From the NCBI GenBank assembly GCA_018340375.1, contig JAFFJZ010000010.1:14136001-14200000 (forward strand): 64,000 nt of DNA. The letters run 5' to 3'. Shown one piece after another: positions 11,149 through 22,826 of this stretch; the stretch's first letter is position 1; the number at the start of each line of letters is the position of its first letter. The notes under the pieces were generated by a model that worked only from the letters and a program-made list of their open reading frames with translations, did no database searches and had not been told where the DNA came from. This DNA comes from Gonatopus flavifemur. Taxonomy: Eukaryota > Arthropoda > Insecta > Hymenoptera > Dryinidae. Both the position numbers and the translations under genes were made by a program.

Positions 11149-13151
11149 GACTTGAACGTATCATCGATAAATCGCGATTTCTTCAGAAAGAAATGTTGTA
11201 TTCTATGTCAAGTGATGGAACATATTTCCTTACGTAATAATATAGCCAACTTATTGTGATGGAAGACCACAAAATACCATGCAAACGCGATCAAAAGTTC
11301 AAAGTATAACAACAGAAAATGAGAGAAAAGGTAAATAAAAAAGATAGCAGAGTAGGATGATGCAGGAAAAAGAGGTATTCTTTCCTAAAAATGTGGTCAT
11401 TACGCTTCAAGAGTGAAAGTTTCAGAAGTATAAAAGTCTACAGTGGTGCAATGTACGGCCATAAACACTGAATTCATGCTTTTGAGATGTGGCGTGACAG
11501 AAAGATACTTGAAATCAATCAAGTGAATAGAATTACAAATGATGAAGTATTTGAAAAAATAGATGTTGATGAAAATATATGCAGACCTATGATTGAAACG
11601 AGATTCAATTTAATAAAGTCACGACGCAATAGTTGATGCGAAATGATATTGCGCTGAAATATTACAGGAAGAGAGCTTATAAAAGCAGATCGAGACCAGA
11701 ATATATGAAACAGATCAGACAGGATAAAGGGTCTCATGAATACACAAAAATCTAATGTTCAACTGATAACAAACAGGCTTGCAGGATTTCATTGAACCAG
11801 TCTTAGAAATGACTACCTTGTGACGAAGATCTGGATAATATTCCCTCATTTGTATTCGTTAATTATGCATAACAGACATAATACTTCATGTTCTCTAACA
11901 TCTCAAAATTAGACACAAGGTACAAAATAGTAGTTGAACAATCCCATGTGAAAATAATTGATATGAAATATAAACAACCCAATCATTACTTAATTATGAA
12001 TGAACAACACATAATTCATGCAGATTCATCTATTCTCTTACTTCAATTGTGTGTAATTTGAATCAACGTTCTGTGCCTGCTCACACAGCACAAGAGTCCC
12101 CGCAAAGAGCTCCCGTTATGACATTAAACATGAATTCATTATGAATAGTTTGGATTCAAAATGATCTCTTGATGAATAACTTAATCTTCAGAAAGAATTC
12201 ATATCACGAATTCATAAAGAACTATTCAGGCATTCAATATGTATGCATTTTGAATTTATTGAGTTCACATTGAACTCATTTTTACTGTTATAACGAGGAC
12301 TGTTCAAGAAGTTCTTTCAGAAGTTTTTGTGAATTCAAAATGATCATATTTGTGCTGTCTAGGTGAGCTAATCTGCTATCTTTTGTTCAAATGGAATCTG
12401 TTTTTCCAATTATCATTCCCAAATACAACAAATTACCATAGAATGTAGAGAAGTATAGTAATTATTCTTGTCTTTATATATTTCGACCATAACGTGATGA
12501 TTTATTCAAGTTGCAAAACGCACCAAACGGTTGAAGAAATAACCATAATGGGAAATAATCGTTGACGAATATGAAATTCTTCATTGATTCTCAGATTTTC
12601 AAAAGGAATGAGCGACTATTCTTTTCATGATTCAGAAATCAGTGCATGAGAGCATTGACACAAAAGTGACTCTCTTCACAAGGGTGAGAGAGGAATCATT
12701 GTATCACTACCTATTCTTGAAATAAACTTTTGAGAAGAATCAAAGAAGAAAAAGAACGACTAGCTTTCTGTCCTTCTTTCTTCCTTCCCTTCGCCTCTCA
12801 TGGAAAACGGCTATGGCTTGGAGGAATGAGAGTACCGAAACAGTAAGAAGAAGATTGAAACCCAAGAGAGAAAGATTCTTCTTCTTCTTCTTCTTTTTCT
12901 CCTCCATCAGACTGAGAAGGAAGTGAACGAAGTGGAATAGACAACTCCATCTCCACTACATTTCACTGTTCGCTATTTCACTGTTAACAACACATCTCCA
13001 CTTCTTGTCATTGAAGCATGCTATGATTGGCCATTTGCAAAATCAAAGAGACTGAGAACCAACGGAAAAGCCGTGAACAAACCGTATCCAGAAATGCTTA
13101 TTTTCACATTCTATATTGATGAACCCACCTAACGCATTACCATTCTTGTTG
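11149..13151. other. unannotated stretch, with (TTC)n near 12,885
   Basis: No coding frame or repeat family is recognised. Bases 12,760-12,910 are rich in pyrimidine and purine runs, including a short ttcttcttcttc microsatellite. The short open frames here lack family motifs. Confidence 0.4.
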
Positions 13152-13383
13152 CAGGGATGTCGGGAGTAATCAGGGTTAGCCCGAAAAAACCCGACCCGGT
13201 TTTACCCACTGGGTTTTTTCAGATAAAACCCACTTGAAAAAACCCGAAAAAACCCAATCAAAAACCCCCTGAAAAGAATGGATGGGTTGGATGGATGGGT
13301 TGGAAAACAATAAAATTAAATATCATGAATATAATACATGATTAATTTTTTCATTTCACCATTCATTTTGATCAATAGGAGTA

Positions 13384-13960
13384 TTATAATGTTTGTATAA
13401 TTGGACCAATTTGGTAGTTTTTTTCCACGCCTAATCTGTTCCTTACATTGGACCATACGTGTCCAAATGTCGAGAAAACTCGTTCTAATTCTGCTGAACT
13501 AGGTAGAATACTTGATAATTGGTGACAAAATTCACAAAATCCGATTGAGAGTTCATCTGTAGAATTCGTTTTCGCTTCCATCAATTTCCACCATTTATTA
13601 GCAGTATTTTCATGTAACTCTTCAACTTCTGCACGGAACATTGAAGCGGGATATAGATTTTCATCGTGGATTTTGAATGCTATCATTGCCCCCAAAAATT
13701 CCGGTTTATGTTCCATCGTCCGATCTTCAGCCATTTTTTCTTGTTCCTGATTAAGTTGTATGTTCTTTACAAAGGAATTCATCAAATATGCAATGCAAAA
13801 AAAAAAACGGTTCTGAGGCTTCATCTCTTCGTTTTCGTATAGCTGTTGTATATTCTACTGAATTCTCACTGGGCAGCAAATCAGACCATACTTCAACAGT
13901 TGTCGATAGATTAGCTGATTCAGATGCCAATTTATCTAAAGCTTTAGCAACTTTTTTCAA
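13384..13960 (-). pseudogene. hAT transposase C-terminal fragment, frameshifted
   Basis: The C-terminal hAT dimerisation region is clear: SSAELERVFSTFGHVWSNVR followed by NRLG (residues 109-132 of the 13,824-13,384 frame) is the conserved hATC core, just downstream of an insertion-domain-like segment. An upstream segment in another frame (13,960-13,751, KALDKLASESANLSTTVEVW) joins it across an 11-base A run at 13,797-13,807, so a homopolymer frameshift separates the two. hAT transposases cut and paste DNA with 8-bp target duplications, and the hATC segment mediates assembly. This copy lacks its N-terminal half here and is further cut by the mariner at its TA site, so it is dead. Confidence 0.85.
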
Positions 13961-13979
13961 TTGTTTGAGGTGATTTATA

Positions 13980-15271
13980 CGAGGGTGGATTGATAAGTTT
14001 CCGGCCTGACCAAGAAAAACAACGTTTTTAAGAATTTTTTTTTTTTATTTCTCAACATAATCTCCTCCAAGGCTGATACATTTCTCATAGCGGTGTTCTA
14101 GTCTAGTAATGCCATCTCTACAGACTGATTCGTCAAGCTCCTCAAAATACCCATTTACAGCTTCGATTACTTCTTCATTGTCCGCAAATCTCTTACCGCC
14201 AAGCCATTTTTTGAGGTTAGGAAACAGATAATAATCACTCGGGGCTAGGTCTGGAGAGTAGGGAGGGTGCGGCATTAATTCAAACTTCAGATCGTTGATT
14301 TTAGCCATCGCAACGATTGACGTGTGCGCTGGTGCGTTATCGTGATGAAACAAGATTTTTTTCTTCGCCAGATGAGGTCGTTTAATTTTCACTTCGTGGC
14401 TCAAACGTTGCAATAAGTCTGCGTAGTATTGACCAGTGATAGTTTTACCCTTTTCAAGGTAATCAATGTATATAATACCTCTTGCATCCCAAAAAACAGT
14501 AGCCATAACCTTGTTCGCCGAAAAAATTGTTTTTGCCTTCTTTGGAGTTGGTTCCCCTGGTCCAATCCACTGTTTAGACTGTTCTTTGGTTTCAGGAGTG
14601 TGGTGGTGGACCCAAGTTTCGTCAACGGTTACGAATCGACGCAAAAATTCGCTTGGATTACGCTTATACAACGCCAAATTGGCGGTAGAAATGTTCTTTC
14701 GAATCAATTTTTGGTCGACTGTTAGCAAACGCGGCACCCATCTTGCACAGAGCTTTTCCATATACAAATGTTGGTGCAAAATATTTTGTACACGTTGATA
14801 TGACATCTTACAGGTCTCAGCTATCTCACGAACTTTTAATCTGCGATCTTTCAGCACTATTTGATGGATTTTTCGATCATATCTGGAGTTGTGACCTCAA
14901 TGGGGCGTCCTGAGCGAGGCTCATCAGAGGTGCTCACACGACCCTTTTTGAACTCGGAAACCCACTGCTTAACGGTTGAATATGATGGGGAGGATGTCCC
15001 CAGTGTTGAGTCCATCTCTTCTTCAATTTCCTTCGGCGTTAACCCCTTCAAATAAAAGTATTTGATGACAGCACGATTTTCCAGCTTTTCCATTTTTACG
15101 AAAAACACAGAGGCGTCTTGGTCAGCGTGCTCTCAAAACTAAACTAACATGGCGATCGGACTGAAACTATAGCTACAAGCTATCTAAGGATGGTACTATA
15201 GAACGCCACCTCAAGGTAGGCCTAGTGGCGCCATCTCTTGGTCAGGCCGGAAACTTATCAATCCATCCTCG
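13980..15271 (-). mobile_element. full-length mariner transposon, nearly intact
   Basis: The 1,292-bp element has 36-bp terminal inverted repeats starting cgagggtggattgataagtt (left) and cgaggatggattgataagtt (right end complement), with a single mismatch. TA lies on each side (13,978-13,979 and 15,272-15,273), within host sequence ttatacgagg and cctcgtataac. High arm identity and a nearly open transposase indicate a younger insertion than its hAT host. Confidence 0.93.
14045..15108 (-). pseudogene. mariner transposase with one visible frameshift (D,D34D)
   Basis: The transposase reads from 15,108 to 14,045. Its first 83 residues include the HTH segment [11 protein letters not shown] and [15 protein letters not shown]. 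The start may be the second Met (MEKLENRA). The frame then shifts at a run of five T (plus strand) at 14,869-14,873, where one base seems to be missing, and continues as 270 residues from 14,857. That part contains the second HTH, the linker CARWVPRLLT, and all catalytic residues: VTVDETW (Asp79), FHHDNAPAH (Asp173) and SPDLAPSD (Asp208). Exactly 34 residues separate the last two, the mariner D,D34D signature. It ends GGDYVEK. The total of about 350 residues is normal. A sequencing or assembly error at the homopolymer could also explain the shift. Confidence 0.9.
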
Positions 15272-16264
15272 TATAACACTTTTGGATAAATTGGTTTTTA
15301 TTTCCATCAAAATTGCCACCGATTCATTTATATGAGTAGTGTATCAGATTTTGTAACATAATTGACTTATAATAATGTAACTTGTCATTCCCTTAACATA
15401 TAATGATTGATAATAACAACAATTGATCCTATTCTCTAAATCGGAATTAGTAAAAAAGTACTGATTCGTCAGTGCTCAATCTTCCATCAGTGCAAGTCAA
15501 TAGTACGATCAATACATATACACTGATGAAATCAGTGAAATTTCACTGATAGAGTTCTAATGAATCAGTACTGTTGAAAAATTCAGATTCATAGAGTAGA
15601 ATTCATATTCTCAAATTTTTAAACTGTTTCCTTTATACTATATTATTTGTATCTTACGTACTGTATGTATTATTATGTTATAATTTTATGTTTATAAATA
15701 TACAAATTTCGATAGATTTTATTCTATATGTTTTCATGAAATTTTATCATACATTTTTTGTGTGGAATTCATAAGAAGAGTTTCAACAATCTACGTAAAC
15801 GAATGTTTTGGAACATACACGTCCTAATGTTTAATGTTGCTGAAATTTGAATCGTTCATGCAAATAAATTAATAATCGGATAACGAAATACTCAGATCCA
15901 ACCTCAGGTCAAGACCCAGAATCTCGCAGCATGTTCTTTAATCAATGTTTTCACTTTCTACAAGTGAATTTGGGGTGATAAATAACGATAGTTTATCATA
16001 TTGAGTTAAAAATAACAATAAAAAATTGAAAAAATCTGAAAAATCCGAAAAAATTCGAAAAAGCCCGAAAAAAACCCAATGAAATTGTAGCTTGTGATTT
16101 CATGCTCAAATATGCAACAGGTTATTACATTTGGTTCTGTTACATGAATGCATTGAATTCCATAATCAATATAAGGATCATCAGGTATTGATTGGAGTGT
16201 TGAAAATGTGATTAAATATTATTACCTGTCAATGTTTCATCTTTAACAACAATACTTGTAAACG

Positions 16265-16500
16265 CCTTCACCGATGGTGTAGGTCGCGTTGACGTAGAAT
16301 TTAGAAAAAAACCGTGGATAACGTGAATTGGTGGAGAAATGGTGGTTCGATGCAGAAGGAACATGAAGGCATCGTGGAAACATCCGGTCTAGATTTTCAT
16401 GCGGACATTTGTACACTGTCTTCGCTTCATTCCAGCATCAAGCTGCACCAATTCTACACGTGAATTCTACGTGGAACCGACATATCCCATCAATGGGAGT
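16265..16500. repeat. dispersed repeat family B, inverted-repeat copy
   Basis: taggtcgcgttgacgtagaa and gtggataacgtgaattggtg at the left face gcaccaattctacacgtgaa and ctacgtggaaccgac at the right, giving a loose palindrome. The gtggat and acgtagaa words are shared with 1,862-1,985 and 17,530-17,655. No coding content. Confidence 0.45.
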
Positions 16501-16694
16501 GTTGGAGAGATATTTTAGTTACGGAATAAAAAGTCTGATTATGATTTGAAAAATTCAAGCAAAAACATCAGCAAGTTTTCACAAATTTTTCAGTTCTTAT
16601 GACTCATAAAACTCTTATTGACTTTAGGCTGAGGGGAATAACAGCACAAAACAACAAAATAAATTGCATAACATTTCGTTTTGGTTTCGAAAAA

Positions 16695-16868
16695 ATGCAA
16701 TTTCAAGTCTCGTCTTGATCTCATTCGATCTTGCTAATCTAAGTCTTAGTCTTGTCTTTGACTTATCTTGGTTTTGTCTAGTTGTGTCTTAGTCTTTTCT
16801 TGGTCTCCTTTTAATCTTGTCTTCATCTCATCTTGATCTTGTCTTAGTCTCGACAGTGTCTTGGTTTC
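16695..16868 (+). repeat. low-complexity tcttg/tcttagt minisatellite-like tract
   Basis: About 170 bases consist almost wholly of variants of tcttagtcttg and tcttgatct. The units are irregular (5-14 bp), as in a cryptic simple repeat. Confidence 0.7.
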
Positions 16869-17529
16869 AACGAATAATAATATGAAAATGTGGTTGATAA
16901 ACACAGTTTGGTCATTACATCAATAGTTTGTGAAAACTATTCTATTACACGGGGAGAATAATGCTTCACATTATGAGTATTAGCTTCATGGATATTGTGC
17001 CGAAGAAATTGAAAAACAGGACAAGTATGTTTCACAAAATGGAAAATGAAGATCTTGACATTATTGATTTTGATTTTTTGTATGTAAAAAAAAATAACAC
17101 AAAAATAAAATCCTAGCAATCGAACTACAAGGATTTTCCAGTGAATTCCTTATGAGTTTGCGCATAATTTAACAACCAAACCAAAATTGATTGAAGTATA
17201 CAAGAACATGAATTTGCCAGGGATAGCGCAAGTGTGTCCCAAACTTGGCACATTGTTTCCATCACTTGAACTTGATTTCTGTAAAGTATTCTGAGGAAGA
17301 GGCTCATGAACTGAAATATGCATCAATTACTTTTTTCATCACATTTCCTCTGATCAAGGAACCATTCGTTGATGCGTATAGTAGATCAATTGAATCGAGT
17401 CTGACAAAACCATTGACTCAAGCTTGGCTTGAATTTATCATTCACAAGCCTGGACCAGACTTGGTGAAATTGGTCGAATATTGAAATATTGCAGATATAT
17501 TGCAGCAATATTACTGTGATATTTGTGCT

Positions 17530-17655
17530 GTGAGCCCGTACAGCACCGGACATTTTAACGTTGCCTCCACGTAGAATCTTCGTTCATCCACGTTTTATCC
17601 ACGTAGAGCCCACGGAGATGCGACGTAGAAATCGGTGGATGTGCTGTAAGGGAGG
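17530..17655 (+). repeat. dispersed repeat family B, copy 3
   Basis: Contains cagcaccggacattt, cctccacgtagaatc, ttatccacgtagagc and gcgacgtagaaatcggtgg, ending tgctgt, which pairs with the opening acagca. The reverse complement of 1,862-1,985 has the same series. Confidence 0.5.
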
Positions 17656-17879
17656 GTTACATCCCAAATTGTTATTCCCCAACCTGTGATGCATTCTCAA
17701 TTCCAATGTGTATTCGCATTCTTCGCTATCTTGCAACAACGATTAGTTGAAGATGCATTACAAGTCAGAAAATCGAAGTTCATACAAATGATGTGAATTA
17801 TTTGACAATGTATCTGGTAAAAATTTCCATTTAAATAATCGAAGCGACGCGTTGTCATCCTACAACCTATGTGTGTATG

Positions 17880-18520
17880 GACCAACGGCCCAATAATGAA
17901 CCAAGCCTAGCGCAAGACCTGCCGAGACTTGTCTTGAACAATTTACCAAACTCGGCCCAGGCTTGGGAATGATAAGATCAAGACAAGCTTGGACCAGTGG
18001 TTTTGCCAGGCCCGGTCCAATTCATTTACCAAGCATCAACCAATGCTTCTTTGAGCGCAGATATGGATGAGAAAAGTAACTGATTTATATTTTAGTTCAT
18101 GACTTTCTCCCTCAGAATACCTTACATGAATTATCTTAAAACCATAGAAAAAATGTGACAAGACTGGGACAAGCTTGTATGATCATTGGAAAATTTGTGT
18201 TCTTTGATATTGTAATCAATTTTGATTCTATTGTTGAATTATAATTTTGATCGAAATTCAGTCAATATTTATAAACATTGTGCCACTCATGTGGGCAATA
18301 TTGGCACAATTTTTCTCAACGAATGCTCGATTTTTACACTTGTGCCAAGCTTGTACCAAATGTAGTGACCATTTCAAAAATATTCACAAATGTACCATGA
18401 CTGACTATCCATTGGTAACAACGGGACAATCATGGAACAATATTGCGCCAATTGTTCTTCTCGGAGGTTTGTTTCTGACACATGTGCCAACCTTGGGACA
18501 AGCTTGGGTTTTTTTCAGTC
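17880..18520. repeat. degenerate caagcttgg / gtgccaa repeat field
   Basis: Words such as aagcttgg, gtgccaagcttgtacc, gacaagactggg and ttgccaggcccggtcc recur on both strands (17,935-18,020, 18,160-18,185, 18,285-18,365, 18,480-18,510). A related word, gtgtcccaaacttggcacat, lies at 17,232. This seems to be old nested repeat debris, and the open frames over it are not convincing genes. Confidence 0.45.
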
Positions 18521-18638
18521 TTGGCAATACCTGCATGGGAAGGCAAAGTTGTCTATTTTCTTTTTTCCGTGTATTTCCTCATCACTAAGAAGGAACTTCC
18601 CCCATGTGGAGGAACTGTTCTGTTTCTTAGGGCTTTAA

Positions 18639-19240
18639 GAGGATGTCAACCAGGGCCGGTTCTAGGTATTGCGACACCCTAGACAAAAACCCGCAAACGT
18701 TGCCCCACCCTGCTGAAAATGCCAGGCAGAACTGGACAAAATTTTGCACGAAATTTGACAGGTTGTATTGGACTTTGTTTGGCGTGTACATCAAATCCGA
18801 TACTGATGTACAAACCAGACAAAACATGATAGAACCGATCAAATGCTGGTGAAAATATTGTATGGATCTGCCTGGCATTTTTTTTAGCAGAGCGTTCAGT
18901 GGCGGTTTCAAATTCAGAATTTAGAATTGCTATTCTTGAAGTTTTGCCGTCCCCTAAATTTTGCTGCCTAGGTTGCCTATATAGGCGAGCCAGTCCTAAT
19001 ACCAGCGATCCCTGACGATGCAACCCGAACCAAATCTTCTCTGACAAATTATTCGAAAATAAAGTGAAAACATCCAAATATCACTGTGTACAGACTATCT
19101 TGATTGATCGCAGAAGGTCTGTACAGGACGATAGTTTGATTTCATTGCGTCGTTCTCGAATAATTTGTCAGAACAGTTTTGGTCGTGTCTTTTTCTAACC
19201 AACGGATGTGGTTGCATCTTCAAGGGTCGCTGGTATCGCC
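18639..19240. mobile_element. T1-type TTAA element, copy 1, split by a hAT-like insert
   Basis: Outer TTAA sites lie at 18,635-18,638 and 19,241-19,244. The right end complement reads ttaaggcgataccagcgacc and, 15 bp on, gatgcaacc. The left end reads ttaagaggat, then is interrupted at 18,651-18,998, and resumes ataccagcgatccctgacga and tgcaacccg. The core (19,050-19,165) is a hairpin made of tctgacaaattattcgaaa and its complement. TTAA duplication suggests piggyBac-type mobility, although no transposase is present. Confidence 0.7.
18651..18998. mobile_element. hAT-like non-autonomous insert (cagggccgg ends)
   Basis: The element begins cagggccggttctaggt. The complement of its end begins taggactggctcgcct, and both arms go on to an acctaggc-type word and an aaaa run. 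The flanks atgtcaac and ataccagc agree at five of eight positions, and ataccagc is exactly the T1 terminal sequence expected there. Internal arms tgccaggcaga (18,720) and tctgcctggca (18,873) add a second palindrome. Confidence 0.6.
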
Positions 19241-19379
19241 TTAATCCTCCAAAAACTAAGAAAGGTGGCGTCTACAACATCATAATAACAAGTTCTCCAT
19301 CCGTGGAGGAATTTTACTGCCACCATGCTTTGAAGGGAAATTCTACAATCAATTATCACCACAGAAAAAAATCCGATTC

Positions 19380-19500
19380 ATTGTGGTTGTATCTTACTGG
19401 AAAAAGTGATTAACATTCAGTCTTTTCCATTGGGTTGACATTTGTTTTCGGCGCTGGCTTTCATTGAAACAGGGCTAGTTTTGGTTGCATCTTAAAATCA
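19380..19500 (+). repeat. dispersed repeat family F, copy 1
   Basis: gtggttgtatcttactgg, cattcagtctttcc-like, gacatttgttttcggcgct and gaaacagggctagttttgg follow each other. The reverse complement of 36,375-36,495 shows the same order with few changes. No coding content. Confidence 0.6.
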
Positions 19501-20704
19501 GCTAATTTTCAGGATGGAAGTTAGTTTTACTTTTCACCATGACTCCTCAGTAGTTCTGATTTCAAAGAAATGAACATATTCCACTTTGAAAAGTGATTCT
19601 TTCGAAATAAGAATTAATCCAAGAGATAAAACTGAACATCTTCCTTAATTGACTGTCATAATTTGTAGTTTTCATACAACAATCTTTGACTCAGCTTATT
19701 CATTGAGAGCCTCAAAGAAGAAATTCCTTCAACAGAGCTGATGAAAGGATTTGAAATATATTTTTGCGAATATATTGTATTCTCAACAGATTCTGCTGAA
19801 TATTTTAAATCTCGTGATTCTTTCGGCAAATGTTTAGTAACGAAAAATGAAATACTCAGCAAAATAAAAAATATTTACAAAAATGTATTCCAAATATTTT
19901 CACAGTTCTATTCCTCAATTTAAAGATCTTTTTCTTGTACACGTCCAACTTCATTTCAAATGACTCACTTCAATTTCGAAATATTATTTCAATCAACATG
20001 AGGTATTCAACACGTTGCATGATTCAGAGTATTATAAAATTATTTGATATAACTTCTTGAACATATTTTCTATCTTAACATATTTACATACAGTGAAAGA
20101 TAGTGAATATGTATTATGTTCCATCGCGTCGGCTTTTATATCGTGAAGGTTTCAGAACCGGCAATGATGCTGGTGATACTGTATTACACTGCCCCTTACT
20201 TACAGGAGCCATGTTTGTAATTACGTTGTGTTGTGTTGCTCTTATGATAAAATATTGCTTTGAACTTCATCTGAGATAGGATTGTATCCATTTGTTTTTG
20301 TGGAAATAAAAATTCTCATATTTCAAAGCCAACCCGAGTCATTAACCTTGCATTATGTTGCAGTAAGAATACACGTACATTTGTATATCAAGGAGGATGA
20401 TATATCCAATTCGGTCGATGTAAATTTCATTTCATAATTACATTGACGTTTCACCGAATAATGATGATGATGATTTAATATTAGCAAATATGAGAAAAAT
20501 TCAAGAGATCAAATTTGAAGCAGATATAGAATGTATTCCGATTGAAGTTTTTTTTTGTATACTTTTTTGCTTCATTGTTTTTGAACATCAAGATAAATTC
20601 TGCTGCCTGTTTAGCAGATTTTCAATGAATGAAATTTTGCACAGTGTTTGAAATCTATTAATACTTCACGAGACCAATCATTTTTATGATATTCTGCTTT
20701 CGAA
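19500..20704. other. unannotated stretch
   Basis: No gene, RNA or clear repeat is recognised. The sequence is AT-rich and mostly unique-looking, with a short atgatgatgatgat tract near 20,460. Confidence 0.4.
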
Positions 20705-21139
20705 TAGGGGGGCATGAGACGAGATTCTCGACGATACTTTGAAAGCCTCGTCTCGGTATCGAGAAATACTATCAGATGCGTGTATCGTTGGACACGGTAT
20801 CCGTATCGTCTCGTCAGTATCGGTATCGCCTAATATTCATGATGAAAGTAACAATACTCCACCATTATATTTTGAATATCAGTGTAACAGTATCAGCTGG
20901 TCAAATGAACAGCACAGCCTTGTTCAGTTGATCAGAAAGACATAGAAAACCGATATTTCAGATTACAGGAGCAAAGTTTTGGAACACAAGCCTAGTTGTA
21001 TACAATCACTTTATTCAGCAGTAGGGTCTCCATCTCAGCGAGGAACTCTAAAATTTCTCCAGAATAGTATAAAATTTCGAGAAATTTTCAAGTTGAAAGT
21101 GAATTTTCTAATAGGAACATTTCATCAGAGTTCATTAAG

Positions 21140-21754
21140 GGGATACCAGCGTATCATTCGAATAAACATTTTATTGTCAGATTTCTCCGAACAGAATTTA
21201 TGAAGCGGATGGAGCGACGCGGAAGAGTAAAAAGAACAGTATCTAAGCGCAAAAGAAGCGGAAATTGAAAGGTTTTTACGCTTCATCTGTTGTAGCATTT
21301 TTCACCAGGGACAGTCTGACATTTTTAGGAAATAATATTTGATACTCTATGTATTGCGCTAACGGAGATTATTCTTTGGAAATTGTAGACTGTTCCATAA
21401 ATTCAGTACAGAGAAGTCTCACAGACAAAATGTTTTCTACGCTGGTATACGGAGAAACATGCCGCTTGAAAATGTGAGAATTCTTGTTATTTTTCTTAGT
21501 GAACTAGAAACAGGAATATAATATTCATAATATGAATTGTTACATAAAAATACGGAAGATTCATACGTAGGATAAGAATATCGTAGGAAAATTCGTACGT
21601 AGGATTGAAGTTTTAAACGCTGAAAATTAAATTTCAGTTATTGATTCGTAATCGCCCTTATTTTGATGTAAAAATCCATTTTACAAACCTTCCTGTTTCT
21701 GGTTTAGCAAGCAAAAAGAGAAAAAGTAGTATATTTTTTTCTCCGTGTATCTCC
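21140..21754. mobile_element. T1-type TTAA element, copy 3, nested
   Basis: The left TTAA (21,136-21,139) is followed by ggggataccagcg. The right end reads cgctggta, is interrupted by the hairpin at 21,448-21,747, and then closes tatctccttaa (TTAA 21,755-21,758). Removing the hairpin and one TA regenerates the standard T1 tip cgctggtatctccttaa. A gaagcg-rich patch with a ttttcaccaggg end at 21,190-21,315 is a further fragment of the CCCTGGTGAAAA family. Confidence 0.8.
21448..21747. mobile_element. TA-inserted hairpin element (CACGGAGAAA ends)
   Basis: Starts tacggagaaacatg and ends with the complement of cacggagaaaaaaatat. The internal arms ctagaaacaggaa and ttcctgtttctgg also pair. It lies between two TA dinucleotides in a T1 terminal repeat whose uninterrupted form is known from other copies, so its boundaries and 2-bp TA duplication are proved by an internal empty-site comparison. 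Confidence 0.85.
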
Positions 21755-22689
21755 TTAAGACCTATGTTGAATTTGTCCTAACAAATGATGATATTCATAT
21801 GATATTACTGGAATATTATCCACAATTTTCGTGGGATATTATTGTGTAAAGCCGAATGAATGTTCAAATGATCTATTATTTTCGTAATAATATTAATTAA
21901 TTGAAGTTTATATTCAATATGAATGTATAATTCATTTTTCTATCAGTCTTGACATCTGGAAACACTGTGTTTTTCCACTGAAAATTCCTCTGAATATCTA
22001 TGAACATCTTTGAAAAACTATGCTGCACCTCTGAAAAACTGCACTGAAAGTCTTTGAGATTTTTAGAGATTCCCAATGAAATTTTTCCACTGGGCAATTT
22101 TCAAAATAAACCCAAACATATATATTATAATTTGAGAGAGATATACGGCTATTTTTGAAGAGGAACTTTGTCACATGTATCATTTTGAAATACGCCTTTT
22201 CTATTATTTCCACATTGACAAAAATCAACACTATTGACATGTCCGAATATTAGATCTTTATTCTTAATTTCGTGTCAATTCCAAAACGATACTGATATTG
22301 GTCTCGTGCTTCTGTGCAGCCCCAATATCGACGATATTCTCGAGTATCGAATATCCGGTCACGGTATCGTCTCGACCCTAAATACAACAGTATCGTCTCG
22401 GTATGTCGAGACGGTACCGATACTGGTCTCGAGTCTCGTGCGACCCTACTTTCGAAAGAACTATATGGAACGTATAATACTTTGAAAAATATCCAGAACG
22501 AGGAAGTTCAGTACGGTCATCATAATTTCATGCTGGAGAAGAATATTTTGTGCAGGTTTGTGAGATGAGACGATAATTACTACAGCACATGTGGTGCTAA
22601 TGGAGGTAGCAGTTTCGAAGCGGAGATGATTGTGTGATTTGAGAGATTAGGAAAGAAATATATTCTAATCATTGCAATCCTAGTAGGAA

Positions 22690-22735
22690 AGAACCATATA
22701 TGGGCCATATTTGTTATGAGTCCCATATATGGTTC
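22690..22735. repeat. short hairpin of ccatatatgg words
   Basis: gaaccatatatggg and cccatatatggttc pair across a roughly 18-base loop. Related catatatga and catatatgg words occur at 24,165-24,235 on the other side of the T1 element, so they may be ends of one interrupted older element. Confidence 0.4.
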
Positions 22736-22826
22736 ATTTCCATTTATTAAGGGGATACCAGCGATACCCGGTGATGCAACCCACCATACAAGCGTACTGA
22801 CTGAGTAAACATTTTCTCAGCAAGAA

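Larger units (their letters stand above)
13152..16085 (-). mobile_element. hAT transposon relic, split by a mariner
   Basis: The left tip cagggatgtcggg at 13,152 starts a region full of aaaacccgaaaaaaccc words, and the same word type closes the other side near 16,020-16,080. Such subterminal repeats are usual in hAT elements. Between them lies a minus-strand hAT transposase tail (13,384-13,960) whose reading continues beyond the mariner at 13,980-15,271. The right terminal tip was not found, so the outer boundary there is uncertain. Confidence 0.7.
20705..22448. mobile_element. hAT-like non-autonomous element with 8-bp duplication, host of two nested elements
   Basis: The ends are tagggggg-catgagacgaga at the left and the complement of tagggtcgcacgagactcga at the right. 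Perfect flanks ctttcgaa lie at 20,697-20,704 and 22,449-22,456. Subterminal regions on both sides are dense in gagacgatac and ctcgatac words, as typical for hAT subterminal repeats. The 1,744 bp include a TTAA element (21,140-21,754) and within it a TA hairpin (21,448-21,747). No transposase frame is present. Confidence 0.85.

Noticed and set aside
14401..14798. Open frames overlapping the mariner on both strands
   Set aside because: They are alternative-frame and antisense shadows of the transposase.
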